Source of the DNA: Balaenoptera acutorostrata
Taxonomy: Eukaryota > Chordata > Mammalia > Artiodactyla > Balaenopteridae
DNA: 64,000 nt
Assembly (NCBI RefSeq): GCF_949987535.1
Contig: NC_080069.1
Coordinates: 38,491,269 to 38,555,268 of the forward strand
Reading direction: 5' to 3'
The translations under genes and the position numbers were made by a program. Below, piece by piece: positions 39,266-50,312 of this stretch; the stretch's first letter is position 1, and each line of letters opens with the position of its first letter. The notes below the pieces were generated by a model. The model was not told the DNA's origin, ran no database searches, and saw nothing but the letters and a program-made list of their open reading frames with translations.

Positions 39266-40129
39266 CGGTACTGTTATAAAGGAAGAATCCATGCCACCTG
39301 CCTAAGGGCAGGTTCCATCATGAAAGTCCCCTCCCTGCCCTGCTTCTCCCCCCTCCGCCTTTCAAATCCATTGGTCTGGCTTAACCACTGTACTCCCGGT
39401 CAGGGGAGCATTACAGATGCTCCTGTAAATATGGTGTTGGCCTTTGCTCTCTTTGCCTCCCCTTCAGTGGCTTCCTCACTCCCCCCTGCTCACACAGACT
39501 GCTTGTGCCTTTAAAATATTGATAAGTTTCCTGACAATAAGAAAGGGCTGGGGTTTGGTTGCTAGGAGTTGGGGCGAATCTTCCAGCGTCCACACAGCTG
39601 GGCACGATGTGGAGGCCTGAGTCCTTCCCAGGAACCCCATGGCTGCCCCGGCCAGGCCTTTGCTCCCCTTCCTTCTCTGGCTGGCTTTCCTTCCTCTCGT
39701 CCAACCTGAGCTTCCCTCAGGTCAGTGACAAGGAGCCTATTTCATCTTCCTGAGAGCTGGCGGAGGGTGAGGAGACCCCGGTTCAAATCCTGCCCAGTTA
39801 CCCAATCTCGCCACACCTGGGATTCCTCTTCTGTGAAATAAGAGGACCCCCCTATAGTTGTTCTGATGTTCCAGGATATGTTGAGTGCCTCGGCAATCAA
39901 ATCAATCAGCGCTGCTGTCTTTCTTCTTGTCTGGCTTCAAATCGTTAACCCCCGCTGCCCCGACCACGGCAGCCATGGTATGCTGGGCCATACTTAACAA
40001 CCAGCTCTCTGGGGTTGGGGTGGGGCAAAGCCCATCCCCGAGGTGTCATATTCCCACCATGGTCATTTCAAGCCACCCTCGTGATGATGGCGACTGTGGA
40101 GGTGGGAAGGATATGCTCAAACAGCTCCG

Positions 40130-41265
40130 AGACCCGGCCCACTGAGGCATTCTGGATTTTCCAAAGATGGTGCAACAGCACGTCCCACCCCCTGCTCTGT
40201 GCTGTGATCTTGCATCTGGGGCTCCATCCCCTTGAATCTGGATGGGCCCCATCATAGCTTTGACCAATAAGACACAGCAGAGTGATGCTGTGCCATCTCC
40301 GGTGTGCTTTTTCACGGGCCCAGGGCTTCCACATCCTGCCTCTTGAGTCCCTCCGGTAAGAAGTGTGATGATCCCGAAACCACACCGTGGCATGGAGAAA
40401 CCCCAGAAGATGAGATGCCCCAGAAAGAGAGAAAGAGGCAAACGAGCACTGAGTGAGGAAGGAATCTTGGCAGTGAACCCTCCAGCCCAGATGAGGCCAT
40501 GGAGGTCAGACTGTCCATCTGAGCCCTTCCAGAATTCCTGACCCACAAAATGCAACGGTCATTTTAATCCACTGTGGTGGACACCATGAGCACTGCCCAC
40601 ATTCCCCTTGAGGAAGGACCTGCTGTCCCCAGTGCTGGGCGTGGAAGCAGCACAGCACTGAGCCCTCATGCAGCAGGGCTCACCTCTGCTGCAGAGCCAC
40701 TGCCCAAGGTCTTGTCCTTTCCCTGGAAGCCCACAGCCAATGGCTACTGTGGGAACATAAAGCTGAGGTCGACTCACTTCTAGAAATGGCAAGATATTAA
40801 ATATTTTAGGTTTTGTGGGCCATGCAGCTTCTGTCACAACTACTCAGCTCTACCCAAGCAGCGTGAAAGCAGCCTTAGATCATACGTAAATGAAGAGGTG
40901 GAACTGTGTTCCAGTAAAACTTTATTTACAAAGACAGGTGGCCACCTGATTTGTAAAACATGCCAGTTTGTTCACCCCTGATATAAAAGCCAGGTCATCT
41001 CAGCCTAATCTGGGGCAACTCTCAAGGGTCATTCTGGCTCCAGGACTCTGTTGGGCCACCCAGGGCTGTCACTGAGCTGCAAGGCAGCATGACTTTCTCT
41101 GCCCACTCCTACTCCTTCCTCTCCCTTGGAAGACTTGATTCTAAGAGTAGTTCTTAAGGAACATCCTGCATGCTCTTCTCCAGCTCAGAGTCTACTTCCC
41201 AGAGAACCCACCCTGCACCCCACTAAATTTGGGGGTAGTTTGTTATGCAGCAATAGCTGACCAGA
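40130..41265 (+). mobile_element. MLT1-type LTR (ERVL-MaLR relic) split by an insertion
   Basis: The left part (40130-40575) has ccaaagatggtgcaacagca, gctttgaccaataagacaca and tgctgtgccatctccggtg. The right end (41215-41265) is actaaatttgggggtagttt, then gttatgcagcaatagctgac. Between them lies about 640 bp of unrelated DNA that includes the hAT copy at 40783. It is an LTR-only relic with no coding capacity. Confidence 0.75.
40783..40981 (-). mobile_element. hAT-type nonautonomous DNA transposon copy
   Basis: Contains aaatattttaggttttgtgg, cagtaaaactttatttacaa and ends tttgttcacccctg. It lies within a block of about 650 bp that splits an MLT1 LTR. Confidence 0.75.
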
Positions 41266-42884
41266 ACACTCACCATCTTGACTGGGTCTGTTTACTCAGT
41301 TCAGCCAAAGATCAGGTTTGCCTTTCTACAGGCTGGCCACCTCGTGCCCTATTCAGTCTTCCTGTTCCGAGTAAGTTAACTCCAACAGTGCTTCCTGACA
41401 AGAGAAGTGAGAACTGGGAACAACCCTGGAGCCCCTGGAGTGAGGGACCAGACTGCAAAGTGGCAGTGCCTGATCACAACTGAGGGATAGGAGGCAGCCG
41501 TCATCTCTGATTTTCTCCATCTACCCTGCTCGCAGGCCCTGTGCATGCTGTTCACGATGAGGTCCACACCATCGCTTGTGCAATGAGTTTGTGCTGGGAG
41601 CCAAATCGTTCAGCTAGACATCAAGAAGGTTAGGACACCCCCCATCTCACTGGGCCTGGAACCATCACTGGTTTCCTGATGCCCTGAAGGTCTTATCTAT
41701 ATTCTCATTCTCCTTCACGCCAATATGGGAAGGCAGATGTTTAAGCCATGAACCTCTGCTTACAATCTTTAGTGATTAATCAAAGTAATTGAAACTAAGT
41801 GATTTCAGCAAAGGTTGGGGAGCATGATAAGCATCCTTTGTTAATTTACCCCCATTTGTCCCCCAAACTCAGAAGGTAGACAGTGACTTGAAGATTTTTT
41901 TACATGGGAAGTTTCACATACATGCTTAGAATCAGAACTCAAATGCTTACAATGCAGCTGCCATACAGCAGAATACTGTTAACAAGAAGATCAGTCAAAA
42001 CCCTAGTATCTTCACTCTTTGTTCCAAATTTTACATTTTGCTCAAGAGAAGGAAGACTGATGGAGGGAGAGATGAGCAATTTGTTCAGCAAATTTAGAAA
42101 GCTAGTTTCACCTCCTTTATTAGGTCTTTCAGTCAGTGTTTTAAATTATAGCATCATCATGGAAATTGTGTGGAATGCATGCTAATAAGCATTGGATGTT
42201 TTCATCAAGAGCTCTGGAAAATATGAAGGTTCCCTCTCCTCCCCATGCCTTTCATTACCACCAAGGCCTCCCCTAAAAGCTAGCTAATATCAGAATGTCA
42301 TTAGGACACCTTACAGCTTTAAAGATAAGGTAGGCCTTCAGAGTGACATAAGAGAAATTATTATAGGATTCCAGTTTCTAAATTAAAACACTATTCCGGG
42401 TCCCTGACTCTTGCTAGGAATGTCCAAGATATAACAGGACTTGATACTGGACTAGATCTGGTCATAATCTAAACTGCAGGGGACTCTTGGTTATAAGCTG
42501 ATGAGACTTTTCAAGGAAAACGCTGTGACTCTACAGCATTGGGCTGGATTTCCCTGTGGTGTCTCAGAGCAAGTATGTGTGGTTGTTGAATTGGGGCCCA
42601 AGGCTACAATTCAGGAACCGAGTATGCTCTGCCAGGGCACACTAGTGGGGTCCTGGCCAGCTATGATGAAGAGCCCTGGGAGGGGCGTGGCAAAAGGACT
42701 GGATGGGCCTCAGCACACAGGTCCCCAACTCCAGCTCTGGCCTCAGGATGTGAGTAGCTGGAAGGAAAGTATGGAGGTCATGTCCTTTCTCTGGACCTCA
42801 ACTTTGCTATCTGTACAATGACAGGGTTGAACTGGTAAGTGACTCTCTAACCTTAGTGTACATAACAAGAATTGGGGGGATTTG

Positions 42885-43012
42885 GCAAAAATCAACTGGC
42901 TAGAACCCACTTCCTGAGGTTCTGACTCAGCAGGTGGGGCCCCAGAATCTGCATTTTAACAAGTCCCTCAGGTGGTCCTGATGCTGGTGGACCACACTTG
43001 GAGAAGCCGATC
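42885..43012 (+). mobile_element. MER5A-type hAT element
   Basis: Contains gaggttctgactcagcaggt, ggggccccagaatctgcatt, aacaagtccctcaggtggtc and the end ggaccacacttggagaagc. The left end is truncated or diverged. Confidence 0.78.
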
Positions 43013-43094
43013 TCTCATGTCCCTTCCAGCTCTGATAATATAAGATTCTATGAGCCAGCGTGTGAATGTAGCAGAGCTATGCTCCCATCACCCT

Positions 43095-43475
43095 TACCTT
43101 TTCCTCCTGGGTGCACGCTAATCTGCACTTCCCAGCTCCCTTGAGTCAGGGACTAGTTCTAGCCAGTGCAACGTGGACCAGAATGACGTGTGCCACTTTC
43201 AGACCCAGCCCCTGAAACATCTCACATGATCTTCCACTCTCTCTCTCCCCTTTCTCTTTGGCTACCTGAACACAGATGACCCAGCAGAGGACCCCAAGGA
43301 GGACCGGGGACAGCAAAGACATTAGGTAGAAAGAATATGGATCCCTGAGTCAATGCTTGTAGGAGAGCCACCCAACCTGTAACATCCATATTGGACTTTG
43401 AGTGAGTGAGAAATAAATACTATTAGGTTAAATCATTGAGATTTTGTGGTTATAGTCTGTCTTCTCTAAATATAA
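43095..43475 (+). mobile_element. MaLR-like LTR relic
   Basis: Contains ttcccagctcccttgagtca, ctagttctagccagtgcaac, gtgagaaataaatactatta and ttaaatcattgagattttgt, the usual 3' R/U5-like end of MaLR LTRs. Subfamily not certain. Confidence 0.6.
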
Positions 43476-43569
43476 AACTATTTAGTCAGAAGTAAAAATT
43501 CAATCCATTTTTTAAAATTAAAATTAAAAGAAAACAACCAATGCAAAGCACAGAGTACACTAACTGTCC

Positions 43570-44465
43570 CAGTCATCTACTGCTGTGTAACAAATCTCCC
43601 CAGAACTTAGTGGCTTTAAATATGGCAATTATTTTGTGATCTCTTAAAGCTTCTATGGATCAGGAATCCAGGAAGGGTTGGACTGGGCAGCTCTGGCTCA
43701 GGGTCTGTCATGGGGGTGCAATCAGACAGTGGCTGAAGCTGAAACCATAGTGTTGCTGGAGCATCTAGGGGCTGTCCGGGTATCTCTCTCCATGTAGTCT
43801 TGTGTCTCCATGTGGTCTCTCCATTTGGGGTAGTATGGGCTTCCTCACAGCATGGAGGACTCAAGACAAGTGGACTATTTATATGGCAGTTCAGGGCTCC
43901 AGGGCAAGTGTTCTAGGAAACATGGTGGAAGCTGCCTCAGAAGTCATAGAACATCAAAAGGGAGTCACATCCCATCCAGGTTCAAGGGGAGGGGATTTAG
44001 AATTCATCTCTTTTTTAAAAAAAATTTATTTTTTTTAAATTTATTTTATTTTTGGCCGCATTGGGTCTTCGTTGCTGTGCACGGGTTTTCTCTAGTTGCG
44101 GCGAGCGGGGGCTACTCTTCACTGCGGTGTGCGGACTTCTCATCGTGGAGGCTTCTCTTGTTGTGGAGTACCGGCTCTAGGCACATGGGCTTCTGTAGTT
44201 GTGGCACGTGGGCTCTAGAGCGCAGGCTCAGTAGTTGTGGCACAAGGGCTTAGTTGCTCCACAGCATGTGGGATCTTCCTGGACCAGGGATCGAACCCGT
44301 GTCCCCTGCAATGGCAGGTGGATTCTTAACCACTGTGCCACCAGGGAAGCCCTAGAATTCATCTCTTGATGGGGGAATTTCAAGGGTCTAGACAGACATG
44401 TAGGACAGGGGATGATCTTGCAGCCATCTTTGGAAAATATAATGTCATGCTAACTATAACAGATG
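43570..44465 (+). repeat. Old interspersed repeat of uncertain family, split by a SINE
   Basis: Starts cccagtcatctactgctgtg, taacaaatctccccagaact, tagtggctttaaatatggca, resumes after the SINE with atgggggaatttcaagggtc and runs to about 44465. A recognisable mammal-wide repeat type whose name I am not sure of. Confidence 0.5.
44013..44352 (-). mobile_element. CHR-type SINE, antisense, inside an older repeat
   Basis: Reverse complement carries the ggcttccctggtggcacagt head, B-box and repeated ccacaactac body units. The poly-T at 44013-44050 is the A-tail. A perfect 15-bp duplication, tagaattcatctctt, lies at 43998-44012 and 44353-44367. It interrupts an older repeat that runs on both sides (about 43570-43997 and 44368-44465). 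Confidence 0.93.
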
Positions 44466-44524
44466 AACAGAAATTCTCAATCTTATTTATCCTACATGTG
44501 TATTTTATAAGGGTTAGGTACAGG

Positions 44525-45015
44525 TAGCTGTATTAGTTTACTAGGGCTACATGAACAAACTGTACGGCTTCAAATAACAGAAATCTATGGTCTCACAATT
44601 CTGGAAGCTAGAAGTTCGAAATCAAGGTGTCAGCAGTGCCTTGCTCCCTCTGAAGCCTGTAGGGGAATCTTCCTTGATTCTTCCTAGCTTTTAGTGGTTT
44701 GCCAGCAACCTTGGGCTTTCCTTGGTTGTTGATGCATCACTCAAATCCTATACCTGCACATGGACTTCCTTCTCTCAGTGTCTCTTCACATCATCTTCCC
44801 TCTGTGCATGTCTGTGTTTATGGCTAAATTTTACCTTTAATATAAGGACACCAGTCAGGTTGGATTAGGGCCCACAGTAGTGGCCTCATTTTAACCTGAT
44901 TACATCTGCTAAGCCTTATTTTCAAATAAGGTCACATTCTGAGGTACTGGGGGTTAGAGTTTCACCATATCTTCTTTTTTTGGGGGGTGGGGCACAATTC
45001 AAACCATAACAGGTA
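44525..45015 (+). repeat. Old interspersed repeat of uncertain family
   Basis: About 490 bp from gtattagtttactagggcta, through tggaagctagaagttcgaaa and tcaaataaggtcacattctg, to cacaattcaaaccataacag. The ends look intact (tagtttactagggct ... ccataacag). A common mammalian repeat form; family not named. Confidence 0.55.
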
Positions 45016-45949
45016 GTAATTGTTCACAGGCTGCAAACAAAGTATTACATATGGGATGTCTAAAGCAACTCAGGAAAAGGAGAGGATGCAACAGAGAGGA
45101 TAATTAGAATCTACTGATGTTTTTTGTTAGTCTTGCTTTCAGATTCTCCTGTGAAGGAAGGGTTCATTCATGCACTATTATAAAAACTTTTAAATTCAGG
45201 TCAGAAAATGTGGGAGAAAAATGCATATCTGATCCCATCCTGAAGTAATTTCCCCAACACTTTGAGATGCTTCTTCTTTGAAACCTAACTCTCCTGGTGG
45301 ACCGTGCTGTGAAGGTGTGAGGGGAAGTACCCAACCACTTCTCGGCTCTGCCTCTAAATAAATCCCAAATTAAAACCCAATGCTCCGTTGTCATCACCAA
45401 GTGTTGAACACTCTTTCTTGTTAATCTAGGGGAAGTCCTGAAGGGTTTTCACATTCTCACCTCTCACATTCTAAATTTCCTGGGTTACTGAGGACTTTGA
45501 GGAATGCAAAACTGAAGCTGGAGAATCCAAAGGAAAGACGCAATATGATACCTTCCTTTTTGCATCTGTGAAATAAGTGTGAATTTAAGGTCAAAGTGGA
45601 TTAGGAGTCTGCGAATACCATTCTTTGATTATATACTGTTGCCTCAAGTCACATAAATAATATCAAAGGAGGCCCTAACCTTCATGCCTCCTCTTGAATT
45701 AGTGCAAGCTGTATCTGCAAATACATTTTCTGTCTGTTTTCACTTCAAATTTAAGCAAAAACTTAAAAGGAGTTCCGGGGATTCTCAAGGAAAAGAATGC
45801 CTGGCATTCAAAATTCACGGGGGAAGTGATCTTTCATTTCAATCTGGGAGGTTGTGCAAAAAGCAGGGAGGGACTTCTGAAGCCTTCTGGAATGAAATCC
45901 CTAAAGGAAGAATATGCTCAGGTTAAAAAGCATTGGAGGCAGGCATTCT

Positions 45950-46130
45950 GGGTTTCAGTCTGGACTCTGTGACCTCAGATAGGTTAAGTTACTTTCTGAG
46001 GCACAGTTCCTTTGCTTGTAGAATAGGAATAGTAACAGCTGCTGTTCATTATTACCTCTGGGGATGAATGGGGATAATATGATGTAGTATGAGTGTGTCT
46101 GCCACGTGGTCAGTGGGTCAGTATTCCATG
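45950..46130 (+). repeat. MIR, sense fragment
   Basis: Contains gggtttcagtctggactctg, tgacctcagataggttaagt, tgaggcacagttcctttgct and tgtagaataggaatagtaac. Confidence 0.7.
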
Positions 46131-46894
46131 CAGCCATCCTGGGCCTTCCCTCCTCTTAACCACAGGCGTCTGGGCGAGGAAAACCCTCGAAGCTACTCTC
46201 TGTGTATCTCTTGTCCAGATGCCATCATACGGTGTGGGCTTCTGATGCGGCTGTCATGCTAACGGTACAATGAGGCCACACACTCGCCTATGGTTAAACA
46301 GAAGAGTTTTCCTGAAATGGGTGGACATTCCTGGGGCCAAAAATCTGGGGAAGAGGTGGGTTCCTAGACATGAAATAGGTAAGTTGGAAGGGTGCCTTGG
46401 CCCAGTTTCCTTGGGTCTAGACATAGAGGAGTCTAGACGTGCCTGAGAGCAGCCGGGGGGCGCAGGGATGAGAGCCCTGAGGGGGAAGGTGGGAGGGGCA
46501 GGCAGAAGGCAGTGCTGGTAACCTCAACACAATAGGGTCCATCTAATGTGACTCTGGTGCCCTTGCTCCTGGCCAGCCTCAATTGTCCAACAGGAAATTA
46601 AGGACAAAAGCTTTTCCTTGCTTAGGCAAAAGTGTTAAGAGAACATTGAGGCCTGGACGGAGGTGCGAGAGGGAGAGTCCTCAAGGGAAGTTCAAGGTCA
46701 TGGGCCAAAGTGAGCACCACTCACACACCCCTCCCCAAGTGGCCCCCGCATGGCCAACCTGGTAGATATGGGCTTAGCCAGGGAGATGGCACATTCCCTC
46801 ACAGAAGCCTTCCATGTGTGGAGGACCGAACTTTAATTTGGTCTCTTGAAAATATTATACAAGAAATACATAAATATATTCTCCTTAAGAAAAA

Positions 46895-47242
46895 TTAAAA
46901 CCTCCATATACAAAACTAAAGTTCCTTCTATCTCCCCTTCTCCCCAGTCCTGGCCCTCTCCCTCCCTACACCCTCCACAAAAGTACAGATGGTGCCAACT
47001 TGACTTATGATTTTCCAACTTCCTGATGGTGCAAAAGCCATAAGCATTTGGTAGAAACTGTATATCGAAATTTGAATTTTGATCTTTTCCTGGGGCTAGT
47101 GATATATGGTACATTCCTCTCCCATGATGCCGGGCGGCAGCAGCCACGCGATCACGAGGGGAAACGACTCTATAAGGTACCATGTTGCCAGCATATATTG
47201 TGTATTGTATTTTACGTTTCAAATCCCACCATGTCTACAAAA
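46895..47242 (+). repeat. Inverted repeat, left arm
   Basis: This segment matches the reverse complement of 47842-48202 over its whole length at roughly three quarters identity by eye. The match includes about 90 bp (aaaacctccatatacaaaac, then a C-rich tract) outside the recognisable Tigger start. Arms are about 350 bp with a spacer of about 600 bp. Confidence 0.75.
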
Positions 47243-47472
47243 TGTCCATCTGTGTCTCCTGCTTCTGGTGAGAAGAAGAAGAGGAAGGTAATTACTCTTG
47301 AGCTTAAACTCAAGATAACTGCCCAACTGTAGGCTGATGAAAGTGTTCTGAGCATGTTTAGGGGAGGCCAGGCTAAGCTGCAGTGCTCGGGAGGTTGGGT
47401 GTATTAAATGAATCTCCAACTTATAATGGGTTTATCAGGATATAACCCCATCATCAGTCAAGGAGCACCTGT
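46985..47472 (+). mobile_element. Tigger-like (pogo-type) DNA transposon with transposase start
   Basis: The right end reads cttataatgggtttatcagg ... ccccatcatcagtcaaggagcacctg, the terminal region of a Tigger-type element. The left end (from acagatggtgccaacttgac) is its imperfect inverted counterpart. Inside, 47231-47329 encodes the recognisable transposase N-terminus (MSTKCPSVSPASGEKKKRK, then VITLELKLKI, the start of a helix-turn-helix) before a stop. The text then jumps to the 3' terminal region, so almost the whole transposase has been deleted. Subfamily not certain. Confidence 0.75.
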
Positions 47473-47841
47473 GTACACCATTATGGTATATAGGCCCCTG
47501 GAACTTTCTATGGATGTTCTATGGACTACACAGCATTCTTTCACCTACACTTTAAGAACATAAATGGTACTTGACTGCCTGAGCTGTTCTAGAATTTGCT
47601 ATCTCACCTCAGCAATGCCCGTTGGTACAGAGCTCCTGTGTCCTCCTTTTCACTGCTGCCTGGTGCTCATAGGGATATCTAGATCAGAGTATACTTAGCT
47701 ATTCCCCGACTGAGGGGCTTTATGTTGTTTCCAATTTTTCACTACCGCAAACTACAAGGCGATAGTCTTTTTGTGTCCCTGCCTCCTCTGAAAATGTGAG
47801 GTTTTTTCTAGGCCTGATTTGGAATTTCTGGGTCAGTGGTT

Positions 47842-48202
47842 GTTTTGTAGACATGATGGGATTTGAAACATAAAACACAATATGCAATAAATGCTGGCAA
47901 TGCGGTACCCTGTAGAGTGTCTGTCCTTTCCCTTCGTGTGTCTGACTGGGAGCTGCCGAGCATCATGGGAGAGGAGTGCACCATGTATCACCAGCCCTGG
48001 GAAAAGATCAAAATTCAAACTTCGAAGTACGGTTTCTACTGAGTGCTTATTGCATTGGCACCACCATAAGGTTGAAAAATCATTAGGTTGAATTAGGACC
48101 ATCTTTACTTTTGGGGAGGTGGGGGAGGGAGGGAGGGAGAGGGCCAAGATTGGGGAGGAGGGGAGATAGAAGGAACTTCAGTTTTGTATATGGATGTTTT
48201 AA
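47842..48202 (-). repeat. Inverted repeat, right arm (second Tigger-like segment)
   Basis: In reverse complement it follows the left arm: catccatatacaaaactgaa, a C-rich tract, tttgaattttgatcttttcc, ctcccatgatgc, ttgccagcatttattgc and gtttcaaatcccatcatgtc. It stops where the left arm continues into the transposase start. It lies inside an old LINE relic. Confidence 0.75.
48113..48143 (+). repeat. G-quadruplex-type tract
   Basis: ggggaggtgggggagggagg followed by gagggagaggg gives at least five G-runs of three or more with one- to three-base loops. It lies in the right arm of the inverted repeat; the left arm carries the degenerate C-rich counterpart near 46925-46978. Confidence 0.75.
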
Positions 48203-49242
48203 CTTACGTTCTTCCAGCTGCAGTCAATGAATGTGCTCTGATCACAGCCTCCCTTGCTTGGTATTATTACTTCGGGCCAATTTGATGGATGAAATAAATG
48301 AATCCCACTATTATCCCATTATTTCCTTGCTTAGTAATGAGACTGATGTTCTTTCATATTGAAAGACTAATCATCTTTCCTACGTTTATCAGCCTTTCGT
48401 ATTTGAGTAGGTATACAGTGTATGTCCACACCCTTTGCCCATTTTTCTATTGGACTGTCTTTGTTTTTAATTTTAATTGATTGATGGGTGTTTTTTACAT
48501 CCTTTCGACACTAGGCCTGGATCTCTTAAGATTCCACATGTTTTCTTCCAATCTGTCATTTACATTTTACCTTTGCTTAAAGTGATGTTTTCTTAAATGG
48601 AAGTTCTCAACTTGCATGCAGTCCAACTTATCACTCTTTGTAGAAATGAATATTTTCTAAACCAAATGTGAGGCAGGAAATGGCAGGTGGAGTTTAGCAG
48701 CTGTGTAATCCAGGGCACGGTACGTAATCTTTCTGCACTTGCAGATGCTAACGATGGCTGCCTGTGAGCCCAGAGAGGCAGATGGAATGTCAAAGGTTTC
48801 CCAGCACTACTGTTCCTCCCTGCACACCTGCAGCTCTCCGCACTGGGAGCTACTTGAGGGCAGCATTTTATAGCATCGATCCCCTGAACCCATCACAGTG
48901 GTAAACTGGAACTCCTGCAGCCGATGATGTGCATCTCTTCCCAACTCGACCCTTCGTGACATCATGTCAGAACTGAAAACTGACCATGGTTTTCAGCTGT
49001 GACCACGGTGGGATTTGTACCAAAGAAACAAACAAACATTACACATCGGGTTCTTCTTCCCTGGAGAGCCGGTCGTTACACGTTTACCAGCTCACCACTG
49101 ACGGCAGCATCCTAGGCACAGCCCTCTGCCCGCACGGCCTTCAGCTGAGAGCTGCTGTTCCTGCATGTGGACAGCTCTAGAGAGAAAATTCTTATGTGGA
49201 CCTGAAATCTAGCTCTGCTAACACAGCGCTGATTCTGCCTTC

Positions 49243-49437
49243 TAGAACAAGGTCAACTAACTTTTTCTGTAAGAGGCTTTGTGTGCTGTACAGTGTCCGC
49301 TGCAACTATTTGACTCTGTTACATATTCTTCTTGCTTTTTTCTTCAACCATTTAAAAATGTCAAACAATTTTTTTCTCGAGGGCTACACATAAACAGGTG
49401 GCAGGCTATGGCCCACCGGCTGTAGTCTGACAACCTC
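49243..49437 (-). mobile_element. hAT-type nonautonomous DNA transposon copy, diverged
   Basis: Begins agaacaaggtcaactaactt with ttctgtaagaggctttgtg, and ends caggctatggcccaccggct then gtctgacaacctctg. The internal aaactttattta phrase is not preserved. The internal part looks rearranged, so confidence is lower. Confidence 0.6.
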
Positions 49438-49764
49438 TGCTCACGAACAATACAGGATGCAGAATATAAGCCACGCCGTGACCTACACAACCAGCTTTCC
49501 CCTATCCAAAAATGGTTCTCACGCACCCCTGGGTCTTTTCTTCTCAAGCCTAGGATTCTTCCAGGGATGTTCTTAAAGTCAATTCCAAATACAGGTGAAG
49601 TGATTTAGGAATGTTTCTAGAATCTGCTTCACTGGGCATTGACACTACAGGCCCAGTTAATGGCAGGAAAAGGGACAGAAGTCTGGACTGAGGTCAGTCA
49701 GGTGCTCTGGGCACCTCGGGGAGTGTCACAGGATCTAGAAGATGCAGAGCACAGGGGACCGTCA

Positions 49765-49855
49765 ACGTGCTAGCTGTGTGATCCAGGACAAGGCACTTAA
49801 CCTTTCTGGGCTCGTGGAGGATAAAGGTGGCTGCCAGTTTTCTGCCACTACCCAC
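49765..49855 (+). repeat. MIR core fragment
   Basis: Contains gctagctgtgtgatccagga and caaggcacttaacctttctg. A similar but weaker fragment is at 48690-48790. Confidence 0.6.
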
Positions 49856-49879
49856 TGAGAGCTGTGGCCTCGGTCTCCT

Positions 49880-50312
49880 CGCCTCACACCTGAGCATGCT
49901 CTGTGTCTGCTTGACCAATAGAAGATGAAAGAAGTGATGTTGTGTCAGTCATAAGACGCTGGCAGTTTCTACATCCTGTTTGGAATTCTTGCCCTTGGAA
50001 CCCAGTTGCCACACTGTGGGAGAGCCCAAGTAGCTCTGTGGCGAGGCAGGCACACGTGCAGCAGAGCCAACACCCCCGGCGGAACTCCCAGCTGACGGTT
50101 AGTACCACCTGGCCCGTCAAGTGAGAGAGCTGTCTTGGAAGGGGGTCCCCCAGCCCCAAGCAGCCACCCGCTGATGCTACAGGGAGCAGAGAGGAGCTGG
50201 CACCATTGATCCCTGCCCACATCACAGATTCATGATCAAAACAAATGACTGTTGCCATTTTGGGTCATTAAGCTTTGGGGTGGTTTGTTATGCAGCAAAA
50301 GACACCCAGAAT
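49880..50312 (+). mobile_element. MLT1-type LTR (ERVL-MaLR relic)
   Basis: Contains gcttgaccaatagaagatga, gaagtgatgttgtgtcagtc, gatcaaaacaaatgactgtt, attaagctttggggtggttt and gttatgcagcaaaagacacc. Solitary LTR with no internal sequence. Confidence 0.78.

Larger units (their letters stand above)
47590..48600 (-). mobile_element. Old LINE-like relic interrupted by a Tigger-like segment
   Basis: The left part (47590-47840) has atgttgtttccaatttttca and ggaatttctgggtcagtgg. The right part (about 48230-48600) has ccaatttgatggatgaaat and ccctttgcccatttttctattgg. Both are antisense old-L1 phrases in the expected order. The Tigger-like segment at 47842-48202 sits between them. Confidence 0.6.

Noticed and set aside
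40046..40555. 169-codon open frame on the minus strand
   Set aside because: Falls within an MLT1 LTR relic; solitary LTRs have no coding function in this orientation.
43852..44253. 133-codon open frame on the plus strand
   Set aside because: Runs through an antisense CHR SINE; similar short frames occur in each SINE copy.
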